64,000 bases of DNA from Mangrovimicrobium sp033283385 (GTDB lineage: Bacteria; Pseudomonadota; Gammaproteobacteria; Pseudomonadales; Halieaceae): assembly GCA_033283385.1 (NCBI GenBank), contig JAWMQQ010000003.1:496001-560000 (forward strand), given 5' to 3'. Positions 1 through 9,101 of this stretch are shown piece by piece (position 1 is the first letter of the stretch; the number at the start of each line of letters is the position of its first letter). Under the pieces are notes generated by a model. It did no database searches and was not told the origin of the DNA. It saw only the letters and a list, made by a program, of their open reading frames with translations. A program made the position numbers and the translations under genes.

Positions 1-2
1 TG

Positions 3-335
3 AAGTACTACGGCGAGGCGACCATTGCGGTCGTTCCCTCCGTCTACGAAGGTTTCGGCCTGCCGGCGGGCGAGGCCATGGCGTGCGGCGTGCCGGTGGT
101 GGCTACCGATGGCGGCGCGCTGCCCGAGGTGGTCGGCGATGCCGGCGTCACCGTGCCGGCCAGGGATGCCGGCGCCCTCGCCGATGCAATTGACGCGCTG
201 CTGCGCGATCCCGAGGGTCGCGCCCGGCTCGGCGCCGCCGGTCGCGAGCGCATCCTGCAGCAGTTCAGCTGGCAGCGCTGTGCGCAGCAGATGAGCGAGT
301 ATTACCGGTCGGTCGTACAACGTGCAGACGGTTGA
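3..335 (+). CDS. Glycosyltransferase family 4 protein, C-terminal part (5' end outside window)
   Basis: Reading frame 3 is open from the window edge. The motif SVYEGFGLPAGEAMACGVPV is the nucleotide-sugar binding signature of the C-terminal Rossmann domain of GT4/GT1-type glycosyltransferases; the E-G-F-G-L-P-x-x-E core carries the Glu pair that binds the donor phosphates. A typical C-terminal helix follows (REHILQQF-like, here RERILQQFSW). The stop overlaps the next gene's GTG start by 14 bases, so the two are co-translated. Probably acts in the cytoplasm on a lipid-linked or surface glycan. Donor and acceptor cannot be told from this fragment. Confidence 0.9.
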   Translation, partial: KYYGEATIAVVPSVYEGFGLPAGEAMACGVPVVATDGGALPEVVGDAGVTVPARDAGALADAIDALLRDPEGRARLGAAGRERILQQFSWQRCAQQMSEYYRSVVQRADG

Positions 336-1038
336 TTTCACCCACTTTCCGCTCGCCGCCGGCGATGTCGTACTGGACCTCGGCTGCGGCGAGGGCCGGC
401 ATGTCATCTCCGCCTACCTCGAGGCGCAGGTGCATTCCATTGGCGTCGACCTGTCGCTGGCGGACCTGGTCACCACGCGCGAGAAAATGCGCGAGTTCGA
501 CCAGCCCGGCGACGGCGCCCGCAGTTTCGGCCTGTCCTCCGCCAGCGCGCTGGCCCTGCCCTTCGCCGATGACACCTTCGACAAGATCATCTGCAGCGAA
601 GTACTGGAGCACATCCCCGACTATCGGGCCGCGCTGCGCGAGATCGAGCGCGTGCTCAAGCCCGGGGGCCTGTTCTGCGCGAGTGTGCCGCGGCGCTGGC
701 CGGAAAAACTCTGCTGGATGCTCAGCGAGGGCTACTACAACACGCCGGGTGGGCACATTCGCATATTCCGCGCGGCGGCGTTGCGCGAGGATATCGAAAA
801 ACTCGGGTTTTCCCGTTATCACCGCCACTGGGCACACGCCCTGCACGCGCCGTTCTGGTGGCTCAAGTGCCTGTTCTGGCAACGCCGGGACGAGCACTGG
901 CTGGTGCGGCAATACCACCGCCTGCTGGTCTGGGACATCATGCAGAAACCGCGCTTGACGCGGCAGGCGGAGAAGCTGCTCAACCCGGTCATGGGCAAGA
1001 GCGTGGTGATGTATTTTCGCAAGGAGGCGGCCCTGTGA
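322..1038 (+). CDS. Class I SAM-dependent methyltransferase
   Basis: A 238-residue protein with the SAM-binding motif I VLDLGCGEGRH near residues 17-27, the acidic motif II IGVDLS, and motif IV/post-motif segments FDKIICSEVLEHIPD and LKPGG typical of Methyltransf_11/25 proteins. The GTG start at 322 lies inside the end of the glycosyltransferase gene, and the stop overlaps the next start (GTGA at 1035-1038), so the three genes form one translationally coupled operon. The context suggests methylation of a sugar or lipid intermediate in a glycan pathway; the substrate is unknown. Confidence 0.88.
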   Translation: MQTVDFTHFPLAAGDVVLDLGCGEGRHVISAYLEAQVHSIGVDLSLADLVTTREKMREFDQPGDGARSFGLSSASALALPFADDTFDKIICSEVLEHIPDYRAALREIERVLKPGGLFCASVPRRWPEKLCWMLSEGYYNTPGGHIRIFRAAALREDIEKLGFSRYHRHWAHALHAPFWWLKCLFWQRRDEHWLVRQYHRLLVWDIMQKPRLTRQAEKLLNPVMGKSVVMYFRKEAAL

Positions 1039-2108
1039 GCGGTTTGTACCTTAGCCCCGGGCTGTTCCCGGAAGAATTCCTGCGGCCGACGGTCGCGTTC
1101 ATCCTCGCGCACCAGCGCCCCAGCGGCGAAATCCCCTGGTTCGAGGGCGGCCACGCCGATCCCTGGGACCACGTGGAGTCCGCGATGGGACTGGCCATCG
1201 GCGGCGAGATCGAAGCCGCCGCAAAGGCCTACGGCTGGCTGCGCGATACCCAACTGGAGGATGGCAGCTGGTGGGTATCCTATCGCGAGGGCGTGGAGGA
1301 CAAGCGCGAGCGCCGCGAGAGCAATTTCGTCGCCTACGTGGCCACCGGTGTCTGGCACCAGTACCTGATCACTGAAGACCGCGAATTCCTGCGCGAAATG
1401 TGGCTGACCGTGGACCGGGCGATTGGCTTCGTGCTCTCTTTGCAGACCGAGCACGGCGATATTCACTGGGCGGTGGACACCGCCGGGCAGGCAAAGCGGG
1501 ACGCCCTGGTGACCGGCTGCTCCTCGATCCACAAGAGCCTCGAGTGCGCCCACAATATCGCCATTACCCTGGGCGAAGCGCGGCCCCAGTGGCTGGCGGC
1601 GCGTGAAAAGCTGGGCCACGCCCTGCGGGTGCGCCCGGAGCGATTCGACCGCACCTGGGAGAGCAAGGCGCGCTTCTCGATGGACTGGTTCTACCCGGTA
1701 CTGGCCGGTGTGCTGGGTCGCGATGAAGCCCGCGCGCGGCTGCGGCACCGCTGGGACGAATTTGTCGAGCACGGGCTGGGCTGTCGCTGCGTATCAGACG
1801 AACCCTGGGTGACCGTGGCGGAAACCTGTGAGCTGGTAATGGCACTGCTGGCGGCGGGCGACCACGCCCGCGCGGTCGAAGTCTACAGCTGGCTGCAGCA
1901 GTGGCGCCTGCCGGACGGCGCCTACTGGACCGGCTACCAGATGGTGGAAGACCTGTTCTGGCCGGACGAGAAGCCCACCTGGACCGCCGCAGCCATCCTG
2001 CTGGCGGCGGATGCCCTGACCCTGCACACCCCGGCGGCGGAACTCTTCTGCAGCGTCAACCTGCTCGGCGAGGACGCGCGGCGCATCAGCTCCCGCCCCC
2101 TCCCGTAG
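1035..2108 (+). CDS. Prenyltransferase/terpenoid-cyclase-fold (alpha/alpha toroid) protein
   Basis: A 357-residue protein. The GTG start at 1035 is chosen because an AAGGAGG ribosome site sits at 1021-1027 and the start overlaps the methyltransferase stop in a GTGA; a longer frame upstream is out of context with that gene. Repeated QW-like motifs (QRPSGEIPWF near residue 27, QLEDGSWW near 75, RLPDGAYWTGY near 295) mark the helical-repeat toroid of squalene-cyclase and prenyltransferase beta-subunit families. I see no DXDD or DDTA cyclase acid motif, so catalysis is uncertain. The coupled glycosyltransferase and methyltransferase point to a glycan or lipid role. Its TAG stop is part of a dispersed repeat. 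Confidence 0.75.
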   Translation: MSGLYLSPGLFPEEFLRPTVAFILAHQRPSGEIPWFEGGHADPWDHVESAMGLAIGGEIEAAAKAYGWLRDTQLEDGSWWVSYREGVEDKRERRESNFVAYVATGVWHQYLITEDREFLREMWLTVDRAIGFVLSLQTEHGDIHWAVDTAGQAKRDALVTGCSSIHKSLECAHNIAITLGEARPQWLAAREKLGHALRVRPERFDRTWESKARFSMDWFYPVLAGVLGRDEARARLRHRWDEFVEHGLGCRCVSDEPWVTVAETCELVMALLAAGDHARAVEVYSWLQQWRLPDGAYWTGYQMVEDLFWPDEKPTWTAAAILLAADALTLHTPAAELFCSVNLLGEDARRISSRPLP

Positions 2109-2167
2109 GAGCCTGCTACGCAGGCGATCAGTCGCACGCGCGAATCGCGCGCACAGCGCGCTCCTAC
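2105..2167. repeat. GTAGGAGC-type dispersed palindrome, copy 1
   Basis: Begins GTAGGAGCCTGC and ends GCGCGCTCCTAC, so the two ends are inverted copies, with internal GCGCGA/TCGCGC symmetry. It fills the gap between two convergent genes and supplies the TAG stop of both (2106-2108 on plus, 2164-2166 on minus). It resembles REP elements of pseudomonads and related bacteria. May fold as a shared terminator, although there is no T-tract. Confidence 0.8.
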
Positions 2168-2781
2168 AGGCGCCGCAACACCCCAAGGCTGTCGACGCGC
2201 TCGACCTTTTCATAGAGACCTGAATCCAGTGCCATCCGGTAGATGGCCAGCGGCGCCTGCCCGCCAGTACTGGCGTCGTCGTAGAGGTCGTGAATGGCCA
2301 GAATTCCGCCCCGCATCAGCTGCGAACTCCAGCAGCGGTAGTCTTCCAGCGCCGCGTCCAGGCTGTGTCCACCGTCGATGAACAGCATGGACAGCGGCGT
2401 CTGCCAGTGCCGGGCTGCGGCAGCCGAGCCCGCCACTACCGGAACCACAGTATCCTCCAGCCCGGCCCTGCGGATGTTGCGGCGAAACTCGCGAAAGCTG
2501 TCGAACAGCGCCTCCCCGGCGTCGAACAGTTCCGGGTCGTGAAAGAACTCGCCGGGCTGGTGCTCCTCGGAGCCGCGGTGATGGTCCAGCGCGAACAGCG
2601 TGGAGCCCCGGGCGCGACAGGCCAGGCCAAGGTAGATAGTCGATTTGCCGCAATAGCTGCCGATTTCCAGCACGGCGCCGCCCTCGCTCGCCTGCAGGGC
2701 GTGGCGGTACAGCGCGTCGCCCTCGCCGGGAGAGAGAAAACCCTTCACCTGTTCGATGTCTGCGGGTAGGTCGGGAATCAT
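2164..2781 (-). CDS. Class I SAM-dependent methyltransferase (Methyltransf_24-like)
   Basis: A 205-residue protein starting at the ATG at 2779-2781; the in-frame extension upstream has no family features and runs into the divergent waaA leader. SAM-binding motif VLEIGSYCGKST is near residues 37-48. LFALDHH follows, and later MLFIDGGHSLD, where Asp and His are typical metal/substrate residues of this O-methyltransferase-like group. GGILAIHDLY forms a late motif. Lies convergent to the toroid protein and divergent from waaA. Substrate unknown; a sugar or lipid O-methylation is possible from context. Confidence 0.82.
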   Translation of the reverse strand: MIPDLPADIEQVKGFLSPGEGDALYRHALQASEGGAVLEIGSYCGKSTIYLGLACRARGSTLFALDHHRGSEEHQPGEFFHDPELFDAGEALFDSFREFRRNIRRAGLEDTVVPVVAGSAAAARHWQTPLSMLFIDGGHSLDAALEDYRCWSSQLMRGGILAIHDLYDDASTGGQAPLAIYRMALDSGLYEKVERVDSLGVLRRL

Positions 2782-2896
2782 GCTGGGGCCTGCGCTTGCG
2801 ACGGCAGGGCAAGTTAGCGGGTTTGCCGGACAGAGGCAAGCGACCTGCGCTTGCGCTATCCTGCGCACTGGTATCGAGGCCGGGAGCCGTCCCAAC

Positions 2897-4162
2897 ATGC
2901 GCCATGTGTACAGCGCGCTGCTGTATCTGCTCATGCCGGCAATCCTGCTGCGCATGCTCTGGCGCTCCCGCCGCGCTCCCGCCTACCGCCGGCGCCTCGC
3001 CGAACGCTTCGGGTGTTTCCCGGCGCCGCCGCTGGCACAACCGGTGCTCTGGATTCACGCAGTGTCGGTTGGCGAAACCCTGGCGGCCGCGCCGCTGGTG
3101 GAGGAGTTGCTGGCGCGCTACCCCGGCAGCGCGCTGGTCTTCACCACCACCACGCCGACCGGCTCGGAGCGGGTGCGCGCCCTGTTCGGCGACCGGGTAT
3201 TCCACGTCTACTGCCCCTGGGACCTGCCCGGCGCCGTCCGCCGTTTTCTCGACCGCGTAGAGCCGCAGTTGCTGGTGCTGCTGGAGACCGAGTTGTGGCC
3301 CAACCTGCTCCATCACAGCCGCCGGCGGGGCTGCCGCATCCTGTTGGCCAACGCCCGCCTGTCTGCCCGTTCGGCGCGCCGCTATGGTCGCCTGCCGCGC
3401 TTTACCCGGGCGGTGTTCAGCGCGCTGGATTCGGTGGCCTGCCAGGCTCCCGACGACGCCGATCGTTTCATTGCTCTCGGCCAGCCGCCGCAGCGGGTTG
3501 AGGTGACCGGCAGCCTCAAGTTCGATTTCGACATCGATCCCGCCCTGCGCGAGCAGGCCCGGGAACTGCGCCAGGTGCTGGGGCGCCCGGTATTACTGGG
3601 TGCGAGTACCCACAGTGGTGAAGAGGCGCTGATACTGCAGGCTTTTGCCGCCGCACGGGAGCTCGAGCCGGAACTGCTGTGCCTGCTGGTGCCGCGGCAC
3701 CCGGAGCGCTTCGACGAGGTTCACCGACTCTGCAGCAGCGCCGGTTTCACCGTGGCCAGGCGCTCCAGCGGTGAGACCGTCGGTGCAGATCACGCGGTGC
3801 TGCTGGGCGATACCATGGGCGAGCTTCGCCTGTTCTGCGGCGTCGCCAGCCTGTGCGTGGTGGGCGGCAGCTTCATACCCCACGGCGGGCAGAATCCGCT
3901 GGAGGCCGCCGCCTGGGGTGTGCCGCTGGTCTGCGGGCCGCAGATGTTCAATTTCACCGAGGTTTCCCGCTTGCTCACCGGGGCCGGTGCCATGCGCCAG
4001 TTGATGGACGGCTCGCAACTGGAAGACTGTGTGTGCGCCCTGCTGGAAAACCCCGGTGAGCGGGCAGCCATGGGCAGTGCGGGAGAAGCGGTAGTCGCGC
4101 GCAACCGGGGTGCGCGCGACAGGCTGCTGGAGATGATCGCCGGGCTGTTGCCCGGCGTGTAA
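2897..4162 (+). CDS. waaA: 3-deoxy-D-manno-octulosonic acid transferase (lipid A Kdo transferase)
   Basis: A 421-residue GT30 enzyme, the usual length for WaaA, which moves Kdo from CMP-Kdo to lipid IVA at the inner face of the inner membrane. The start is the ATG at 2897, giving an N-terminal hydrophobic helix (YSALLYLLMPAILLRML) that anchors it. Seen: RRLAERFG with the catalytic-base glutamate region, WIHAVSVGET, LVLLETELWPNLL, the ASTHSGEE segment of the CMP-binding domain, and GGSFIPHGGQNPLEAA near the C-terminus, all characteristic. Ends 15 bases from the convergent tolC stop with no clear terminator between. Confidence 0.95.
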   Translation: MRHVYSALLYLLMPAILLRMLWRSRRAPAYRRRLAERFGCFPAPPLAQPVLWIHAVSVGETLAAAPLVEELLARYPGSALVFTTTTPTGSERVRALFGDRVFHVYCPWDLPGAVRRFLDRVEPQLLVLLETELWPNLLHHSRRRGCRILLANARLSARSARRYGRLPRFTRAVFSALDSVACQAPDDADRFIALGQPPQRVEVTGSLKFDFDIDPALREQARELRQVLGRPVLLGASTHSGEEALILQAFAAARELEPELLCLLVPRHPERFDEVHRLCSSAGFTVARRSSGETVGADHAVLLGDTMGELRLFCGVASLCVVGGSFIPHGGQNPLEAAAWGVPLVCGPQMFNFTEVSRLLTGAGAMRQLMDGSQLEDCVCALLENPGERAAMGSAGEAVVARNRGARDRLLEMIAGLLPGV

Positions 4163-4177
4163 GCGTGCCTGCCGAGG

Positions 4178-5599
4178 CTACTTGGTAGTAGTGGTGCTCG
4201 CGGTGGGAGGCGGCGGCTCCTCGAGGTAGGAGTCCAGGTTGACCACGTCCTGCGGGCTCAGCAGGCCCGCCTGCTCCTTCAGCTGCAGCAGGTCGACGAT
4301 GTAGTCGTAGCGGCTGTTGGCGTAATCGCGCTCGGCGGCAAACAGTGTCTGCTGCGCATTCAGCACGTCGACCACGTTGCGGGTGCCCACCTCGTAGCCG
4401 GCCTGGGTGGCGTCCAGCGCGCTCTTGGTGGAGACGATGCTCTGCTTGCGCGCGGACACCCGGCTGACGTCGCTGACCACGGTCATGTGCAGGCTGCGGG
4501 TATTGGTCACGGTGTTGCGCATCAGGTTGATGCGGTTCTCTTCCGCGGCGATGTACTCCTGCGCGGAGCGGCGGCGCTGCGCGCTGATGCCGCCGCCGGC
4601 GAACAGTGGCAACTCCACCCGGATTTCCCAGCGATTGCCGTCGGTCTGCGCGTAGGGCGAGGTGGTGAAATCCGTCGGCGGCTTGATGGTTCGGTCACCG
4701 TCGGTCTCGGTGTCGAGGTAGGTGAAGTTGCCGCTCACGGTGGGCGCATGCTGCGAGGTGCTGGCGTGCGACGCCTGGCGCGCTGCCTCCTCGTTGAAGC
4801 GCGCCGCTTTCAGCGCGTAGTTGTTCTGCATCGCGAAGTCCACCCAGGCGGCGCGGTCCATCGGTTCCGGCGGCTTGATGTCGAGGTTGTCGGCGAGCAC
4901 GTTCAGGCTGTCGTGCTCCTTGCCGGTGAGCACGGACAACTGTTCCTTCGCCACCGCGACGCTGTTCTCGTCGACGATGCGGTTGACGCGGGACAGGTCG
5001 TAGGCGGCCTGCGCCTCGTAGACATCGGTGATGGCGATCAGGCCCACGTCAAAGCGCTGCTGGGTCTGCTCCAGCTGGCGCTCGAAGGCGCGTTCCGCGG
5101 CCTGGGAGGCCGCCAGGTTGTCCTGCGCCCGCAGTACCGCCAGGTAGGCCTGCACCACGCGTACGATGAGGTTCTGCTGGTTGCCGGCAAAGGTCGCTTC
5201 CGCGGCCTTGGTGAGCTCCTTGCCCTGCTGGAAGGTGAACCACTTCGGCAGGTCGAACAGCGCCTGGTCGAAAGAGATCTGGTAGCCCTTGGTCGTGGTG
5301 TCCAGGTCGGTCTTGGTGTCGACGGTGACGATACCGTCCTGCCCGAGTTCCAGGCTCTCGCCCTGGGTCGTCGTGTCGTTCTCCTGGTGCGAGTACTGCG
5401 CGCCTACCTGCGGCAGCAGCGCTGCCAGGCCCAGGTTCCTGGCTTCGGCATTGGCGTGGAACTGAGCTTCCTCCGCCTTGAGCTGTGCGTCGTTTTCGAG
5501 CGCCTGCTCGTAGATGTCCATCAGGGACTCAGCGGCCTGGGCTGGCAGCACCGACAGCGATACGCTCAGTGCCAGGAGTGCAACTCCGGTACGTTTCAT
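4178..5599 (-). CDS. tolC: TolC family outer membrane efflux channel
   Basis: A 473-residue protein with a cleavable signal peptide (MKRTGVALLALSVSL..., predicted cut after AQA). The start at 5599 is preceded by an AGAGGAAAA ribosome site; a longer frame upstream lacks a signal. Long helical repeats with IYEQALENDAQLKAEEA at the N-terminus and VGTRNVVDVLNAQQTL in the second repeat are hallmarks of TolC/OEP proteins, which form trimeric outer-membrane tunnels for tripartite exporters and type I secretion. Divergent from a yqiB-like gene followed by cpdA and parE, the same local order as in E. coli, which supports a genuine TolC orthologue. Confidence 0.95.
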   Translation of the reverse strand: MKRTGVALLALSVSLSVLPAQAAESLMDIYEQALENDAQLKAEEAQFHANAEARNLGLAALLPQVGAQYSHQENDTTTQGESLELGQDGIVTVDTKTDLDTTTKGYQISFDQALFDLPKWFTFQQGKELTKAAEATFAGNQQNLIVRVVQAYLAVLRAQDNLAASQAAERAFERQLEQTQQRFDVGLIAITDVYEAQAAYDLSRVNRIVDENSVAVAKEQLSVLTGKEHDSLNVLADNLDIKPPEPMDRAAWVDFAMQNNYALKAARFNEEAARQASHASTSQHAPTVSGNFTYLDTETDGDRTIKPPTDFTTSPYAQTDGNRWEIRVELPLFAGGGISAQRRRSAQEYIAAEENRINLMRNTVTNTRSLHMTVVSDVSRVSARKQSIVSTKSALDATQAGYEVGTRNVVDVLNAQQTLFAAERDYANSRYDYIVDLLQLKEQAGLLSPQDVVNLDSYLEEPPPPTASTTTTK

Positions 5600-5805
5600 G
5601 CTTTTTCCTCTTGATCGCGCGCGTGGCGGCGTACGCTGCGCCGCAAGTTTAGCAGCCCTGTCGCGGTCTTGCATTGTGTGATATGCCGCGCAAAATTGGC
5701 CATAGCGGTGGTTATCATAAGTGTTACACTCAAGTTGTGTCCACGTCACAGACCGCGTCGAGAAGGGCATTCAACGCAGTCGTGACCCTCAGGGGGAAGC
5801 GGGGT

Positions 5806-6249
5806 TTGCCGTTCACCAAGCATAGACAGAGCAAATTGAACCTGGCGGCGCTGCACGCGGTCTGCGAGGCCAATTACGCGCGTTTCATGAGCCTGTTCCC
5901 GGACTACGAAGCATCCAACAAGCGCGAATTCTCGGTCGGTACTGCCCATGTCAGCCTGGAAGTGACCGGCCGCTCCCGCTATACGACCATGTTCTGCCTG
6001 CACCAGCGCCATGCCGGCGATCGCTGGTTGGGCAGCCTGCGCATCGAACTGCGCGCCTACCACGATGCCGGCATGCTCGAGGTGGGCAGTTTCCAGTCGC
6101 ACCGGCGAATCCAGCCGCGCTACGCCTACCCCAATCCACACATGTTCCAGCAGGACGAAAAAGTGCAGCAGAATCGCTTCCTCGCCGACTGGCTGGAATA
6201 CTGCCTGGCCAATGGCCGCAGTTCGGGCAATCCCTGCACACGGGCGTGA
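5806..6249 (+). CDS. yqiB: DUF1249 family protein (YqiB-like)
   Basis: About 147 residues from a TTG at 5806, preceded by AGGGGGAAG; a GTG at 5782 is the alternative. The length matches E. coli YqiB (about 140). Conserved features: CEANYARF near the N-terminus, RSRYTTMFCLHQ, ELRAYHDAGMLEVGSFQ, and a C-terminal QDEKVQQNRFLADWLEYC. The function of the family is unknown. It sits between tolC and cpdA as in enterobacteria, but nudF, which comes before yqiB there, is absent here. Confidence 0.85.
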   Translation: MPFTKHRQSKLNLAALHAVCEANYARFMSLFPDYEASNKREFSVGTAHVSLEVTGRSRYTTMFCLHQRHAGDRWLGSLRIELRAYHDAGMLEVGSFQSHRRIQPRYAYPNPHMFQQDEKVQQNRFLADWLEYCLANGRSSGNPCTRA

Positions 6250-6270
6250 GCCCGCCGACCACCCGTCAGC

Positions 6271-7116
6271 ATGACTGAAACCGCAAACGACCAGCGAAGT
6301 TGTAGCATCACGCCTGCAGGCGCCAGCGTAAAGCTGGTGCAGCTGACGGACACCCATTTGTGCCGCGAATCCGGCGGGACCCTGCTGGGTATGGATACCG
6401 ACCGCTCGCTGCGCCTGGTGATCGAGCGCGTGCTTCGCGAGCGCGCGGCCATCGACCTGGTGCTGGCGACGGGCGATCTCTCGGATCGCGGTTCGCAGTC
6501 CGCCTATCGGCGGCTGGTCAACTATCTCGGGCAAATCCCCGCGCCCAGCGTGTGGCTGCCCGGCAATCACGACAACCGCGAGGAGATGGCGGCGGTGGTC
6601 GGGCCGACAGGCGAGCTCTGCGGCGAAGTGCTGGCCGGCAGCTGGCAGATCCTGATGCTGGATTCCCAGATTCCCGGCGAGGTCGGCGGCGAACTGGGCG
6701 CGGCGGAACTGGACCGGCTGCGGGCTGCGCTGGAAAGCGCGCAACAGCGCGGCCTCTTTAGCCTGGTCTGCCTGCACCACCAGCCGGTGGCCGTGGGCAG
6801 CGAGTGGATCGACCAGCAGATGGTGGCCGACGCCGCTGCGTTCTGGGAAGTGCTGGAAGCCTTCGAGGGCGTGCGCGGTGTGCTCTGGGGCCATGTGCAC
6901 CAGCAGATCGATCGCAGCCGCGGCGGCATTTCACTGATGGCCTCGCCCTCGACCTGCGTGCAGTTCGCCCCGGGAAGCACCGACTTCAAGGCTGACGACC
7001 TGCCGCCGGGTTATCGCTGGCTGGAGCTGTGTGCCGACGGCACCATCGAGAGCGGCGTATCCAGGGTGACCGACGCGCAGTTCCACGTCGAACTGGATTC
7101 CGGCGGCTACCTGTAG
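6271..7116 (+). CDS. cpdA: 3',5'-cyclic-AMP phosphodiesterase
   Basis: A 281-residue metallophosphoesterase that hydrolyses cAMP to AMP and so tunes Crp signalling. The dinuclear metal ligands are all visible: D27-x-H29 in LTDTHL, GDLSDRG (D69), GNHD (residues 98-101), a later LHHQP histidine, and GHVHQ. Follows the yqiB-like gene by 21 bases and precedes parE, matching the enterobacterial order (yqiA, which lies between cpdA and parE there, is missing). The TAG stop at 7114-7116 belongs to a GTAGGAGC repeat. A 20-residue N-terminal extension before KLVQLTDTHL suggests a later start is possible, but no better one is seen. Confidence 0.93.
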   Translation: MTETANDQRSCSITPAGASVKLVQLTDTHLCRESGGTLLGMDTDRSLRLVIERVLRERAAIDLVLATGDLSDRGSQSAYRRLVNYLGQIPAPSVWLPGNHDNREEMAAVVGPTGELCGEVLAGSWQILMLDSQIPGEVGGELGAAELDRLRAALESAQQRGLFSLVCLHHQPVAVGSEWIDQQMVADAAAFWEVLEAFEGVRGVLWGHVHQQIDRSRGGISLMASPSTCVQFAPGSTDFKADDLPPGYRWLELCADGTIESGVSRVTDAQFHVELDSGGYL

Positions 7117-7169
7117 GAGCGCGCCGCGCGCGATTCCTCACCGTTATCGCCTGCGTAGCGGGCTCCTAC
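7113..7169. repeat. GTAGGAGC-type dispersed palindrome, copy 2
   Basis: Runs from GTAGGAGCGCGC to GGGCTCCTAC, with inverted ends and an internal GCGCGCGAT. Lies between cpdA and parE; its first bases provide the cpdA stop codon. Same family as the repeats at 2105, 16365 and 34633. Confidence 0.78.
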
Positions 7170-7214
7170 GATGTACAATGGGGCGAGATTTATCCACCCT
7201 GATCCAGAGCCTGC

Positions 7215-9101
7215 ATGAGCCAGTACACCGCCGAAGATATCGAGGTCCTCACCGGCCTCGAGCCCGTGCGCAAACGCCCGGGCATGTACACCGACACGAC
7301 CCGCCCCAACCACCTCGCCCAGGAGGTCATCGATAACAGCGTCGACGAGGCGCTGGCGGGGCACGCGGACCTCATCGAGGTCGTGCTCTACCGCGACGGC
7401 TCGCTCTCGGTGGCCGATAACGGCCGCGGCATGCCGGTGGATATCCACCCGGAGCAGGGCAAGCCGGGGGTGGAGGTCATCCTCAGCACCCTGCACGCCG
7501 GCGGCAAGTTCTCCAACAAGAACTACCAGTTCAGCGGCGGCCTGCACGGCGTGGGCGTGTCGGTGGTCAACGCCCTGTCGCAATCGTTGATCGTCGATAT
7601 CCGCCGCGACGGCAGCGTGCACCGAATCAAGTTCGCCGGTGGTGAGAAGGTCGCCGACCTCGAGGTGATCGACAGCTGCGGCAAGCGCAACACCGGCACC
7701 AGGGTGACCTTCACACCGGACCCGAAGTACTTCGATTCAGCCAATTTCTCGGTATCCCGCCTGACCCACCTGCTGCGTGCCAAGGCGGTGCTCTGCCCCG
7801 GTTTACGGGTCAAGTTCACCGACGAGAAAAAGGGCGAAACGCAGGAGTGGTACTACGAGGACGGCCTCAGCGACTACCTGGCCGATGCCACCATCGATTT
7901 TCCGGTAGTGCCCGAGCCGCCCTTCACCGGCAGCTTCAGCGGCTCTTCCGAGGCGGTGGACTGGGCGGTGCAGTGGCTGCCCGAGGGCGGCGAGGTCATC
8001 GCCGAATCCTACGTCAACCTGATTCCCACCGCCCAGGGCGGCACCCACGTCAACGGCCTGCGCACCGGCCTGCTGGACGCCATGCGCGAGTTCTGTGAAT
8101 TGCGCAGCCTGCTGCCGCGGGGCGTGAAACTGGCGCCGGACGACATCTGGGACCGCTGCGCCTATGTGCTGTCCTCCAAGCTGGCGGACCCGCAGTTCTC
8201 GGGCCAGACCAAGGAGCGCCTGTCCTCGCGGGAGGCGGCGGCATTCGTCTCCGGCGTGGCCAAGGACGCTTTCAGCCTGTGGCTGAACCAGCACACCGTG
8301 GAAGCGGAGAAACTGGCCGAGCTGTGCATCAGCTCCGCCCAGAGCCGCCTGCGCAGCGCGAAGAAAGTCGTGCGCAAGAAAGTCTCGGCGGGGCCCGCCC
8401 TGCCGGGCAAGCTGGCGGATTGCTCGGGAGAAGATCCCAGCCGCGGCGAGCTGTTCCTGGTGGAGGGCGACTCCGCCGGCGGCAGCGCCAAGCAGGCGCG
8501 CGACCGCGAATTCCAGGCCATCCTGCCGCTGCGCGGCAAGATCCTCAACACCTGGGAAGTGGACTCGCAGGAGATTCTCGCCTCCCAGGAGGTGCACAAC
8601 ATCTCGATAGCGCTGGGTATCGACCCCGGCAGCGAAGATCTCTCCGAGCTGCGCTACCACAAGGTGTGCATCCTCGCCGACGCTGACTCCGACGGCCTGC
8701 ACATCGCCACGCTGATCTGCGCACTGTTCGTGCGCCACTTCCCCGCGCTGGTCTCCGCCGGTCACGTGCATGTCGCCATGCCGCCGCTGTACCGCATCGA
8801 TATCGGCAAGGAGGTCTTCTACGCGCTGGACGAGGCGGAAAAACAGGGCATTCTCGACCGCATCCAGGCGGAAAAGAAGAAAGGCAAGGTGAATGTCCAG
8901 CGTTTCAAGGGCCTGGGCGAGATGAACCCCCTGCAACTGCGCGAAACCACCATGGACCCCGACACGCGGCGCCTGGTGCGACTGGTGCTCGATCCGGGCG
9001 ATGGCACGCACGGGATGCTGGACATGCTGCTGGCAAAAAAACGCGCCGCGGATCGCAAAACCTGGCTGGAGCAAAAGGGCGATCTGGCCGAGGTAGTCTG
9101 A
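7215..9101 (+). CDS. parE: DNA topoisomerase IV subunit B
   Basis: A 628-residue type IIA topoisomerase ATPase subunit, the usual ParE length and lacking the large GyrB insertion. Seen in order: the GHKL ATPase domain (EVIDNSVDEAL with the catalytic Glu/Asn, ADNGRGMPV, GGLHGVGVSVVNALS), the transducer domain with ALSSKLADPQFSGQTK-like QTK loop, and the TOPRIM domain (EGDSAGGSAKQARDR, LADADSDGLHI) followed by RFKGLGEMNP. With ParC it decatenates daughter chromosomes. Separated from cpdA by a dispersed repeat, so probably has its own promoter in 7170-7214. Confidence 0.97.
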   Translation: MSQYTAEDIEVLTGLEPVRKRPGMYTDTTRPNHLAQEVIDNSVDEALAGHADLIEVVLYRDGSLSVADNGRGMPVDIHPEQGKPGVEVILSTLHAGGKFSNKNYQFSGGLHGVGVSVVNALSQSLIVDIRRDGSVHRIKFAGGEKVADLEVIDSCGKRNTGTRVTFTPDPKYFDSANFSVSRLTHLLRAKAVLCPGLRVKFTDEKKGETQEWYYEDGLSDYLADATIDFPVVPEPPFTGSFSGSSEAVDWAVQWLPEGGEVIAESYVNLIPTAQGGTHVNGLRTGLLDAMREFCELRSLLPRGVKLAPDDIWDRCAYVLSSKLADPQFSGQTKERLSSREAAAFVSGVAKDAFSLWLNQHTVEAEKLAELCISSAQSRLRSAKKVVRKKVSAGPALPGKLADCSGEDPSRGELFLVEGDSAGGSAKQARDREFQAILPLRGKILNTWEVDSQEILASQEVHNISIALGIDPGSEDLSELRYHKVCILADADSDGLHIATLICALFVRHFPALVSAGHVHVAMPPLYRIDIGKEVFYALDEAEKQGILDRIQAEKKKGKVNVQRFKGLGEMNPLQLRETTMDPDTRRLVRLVLDPGDGTHGMLDMLLAKKRAADRKTWLEQKGDLAEVV

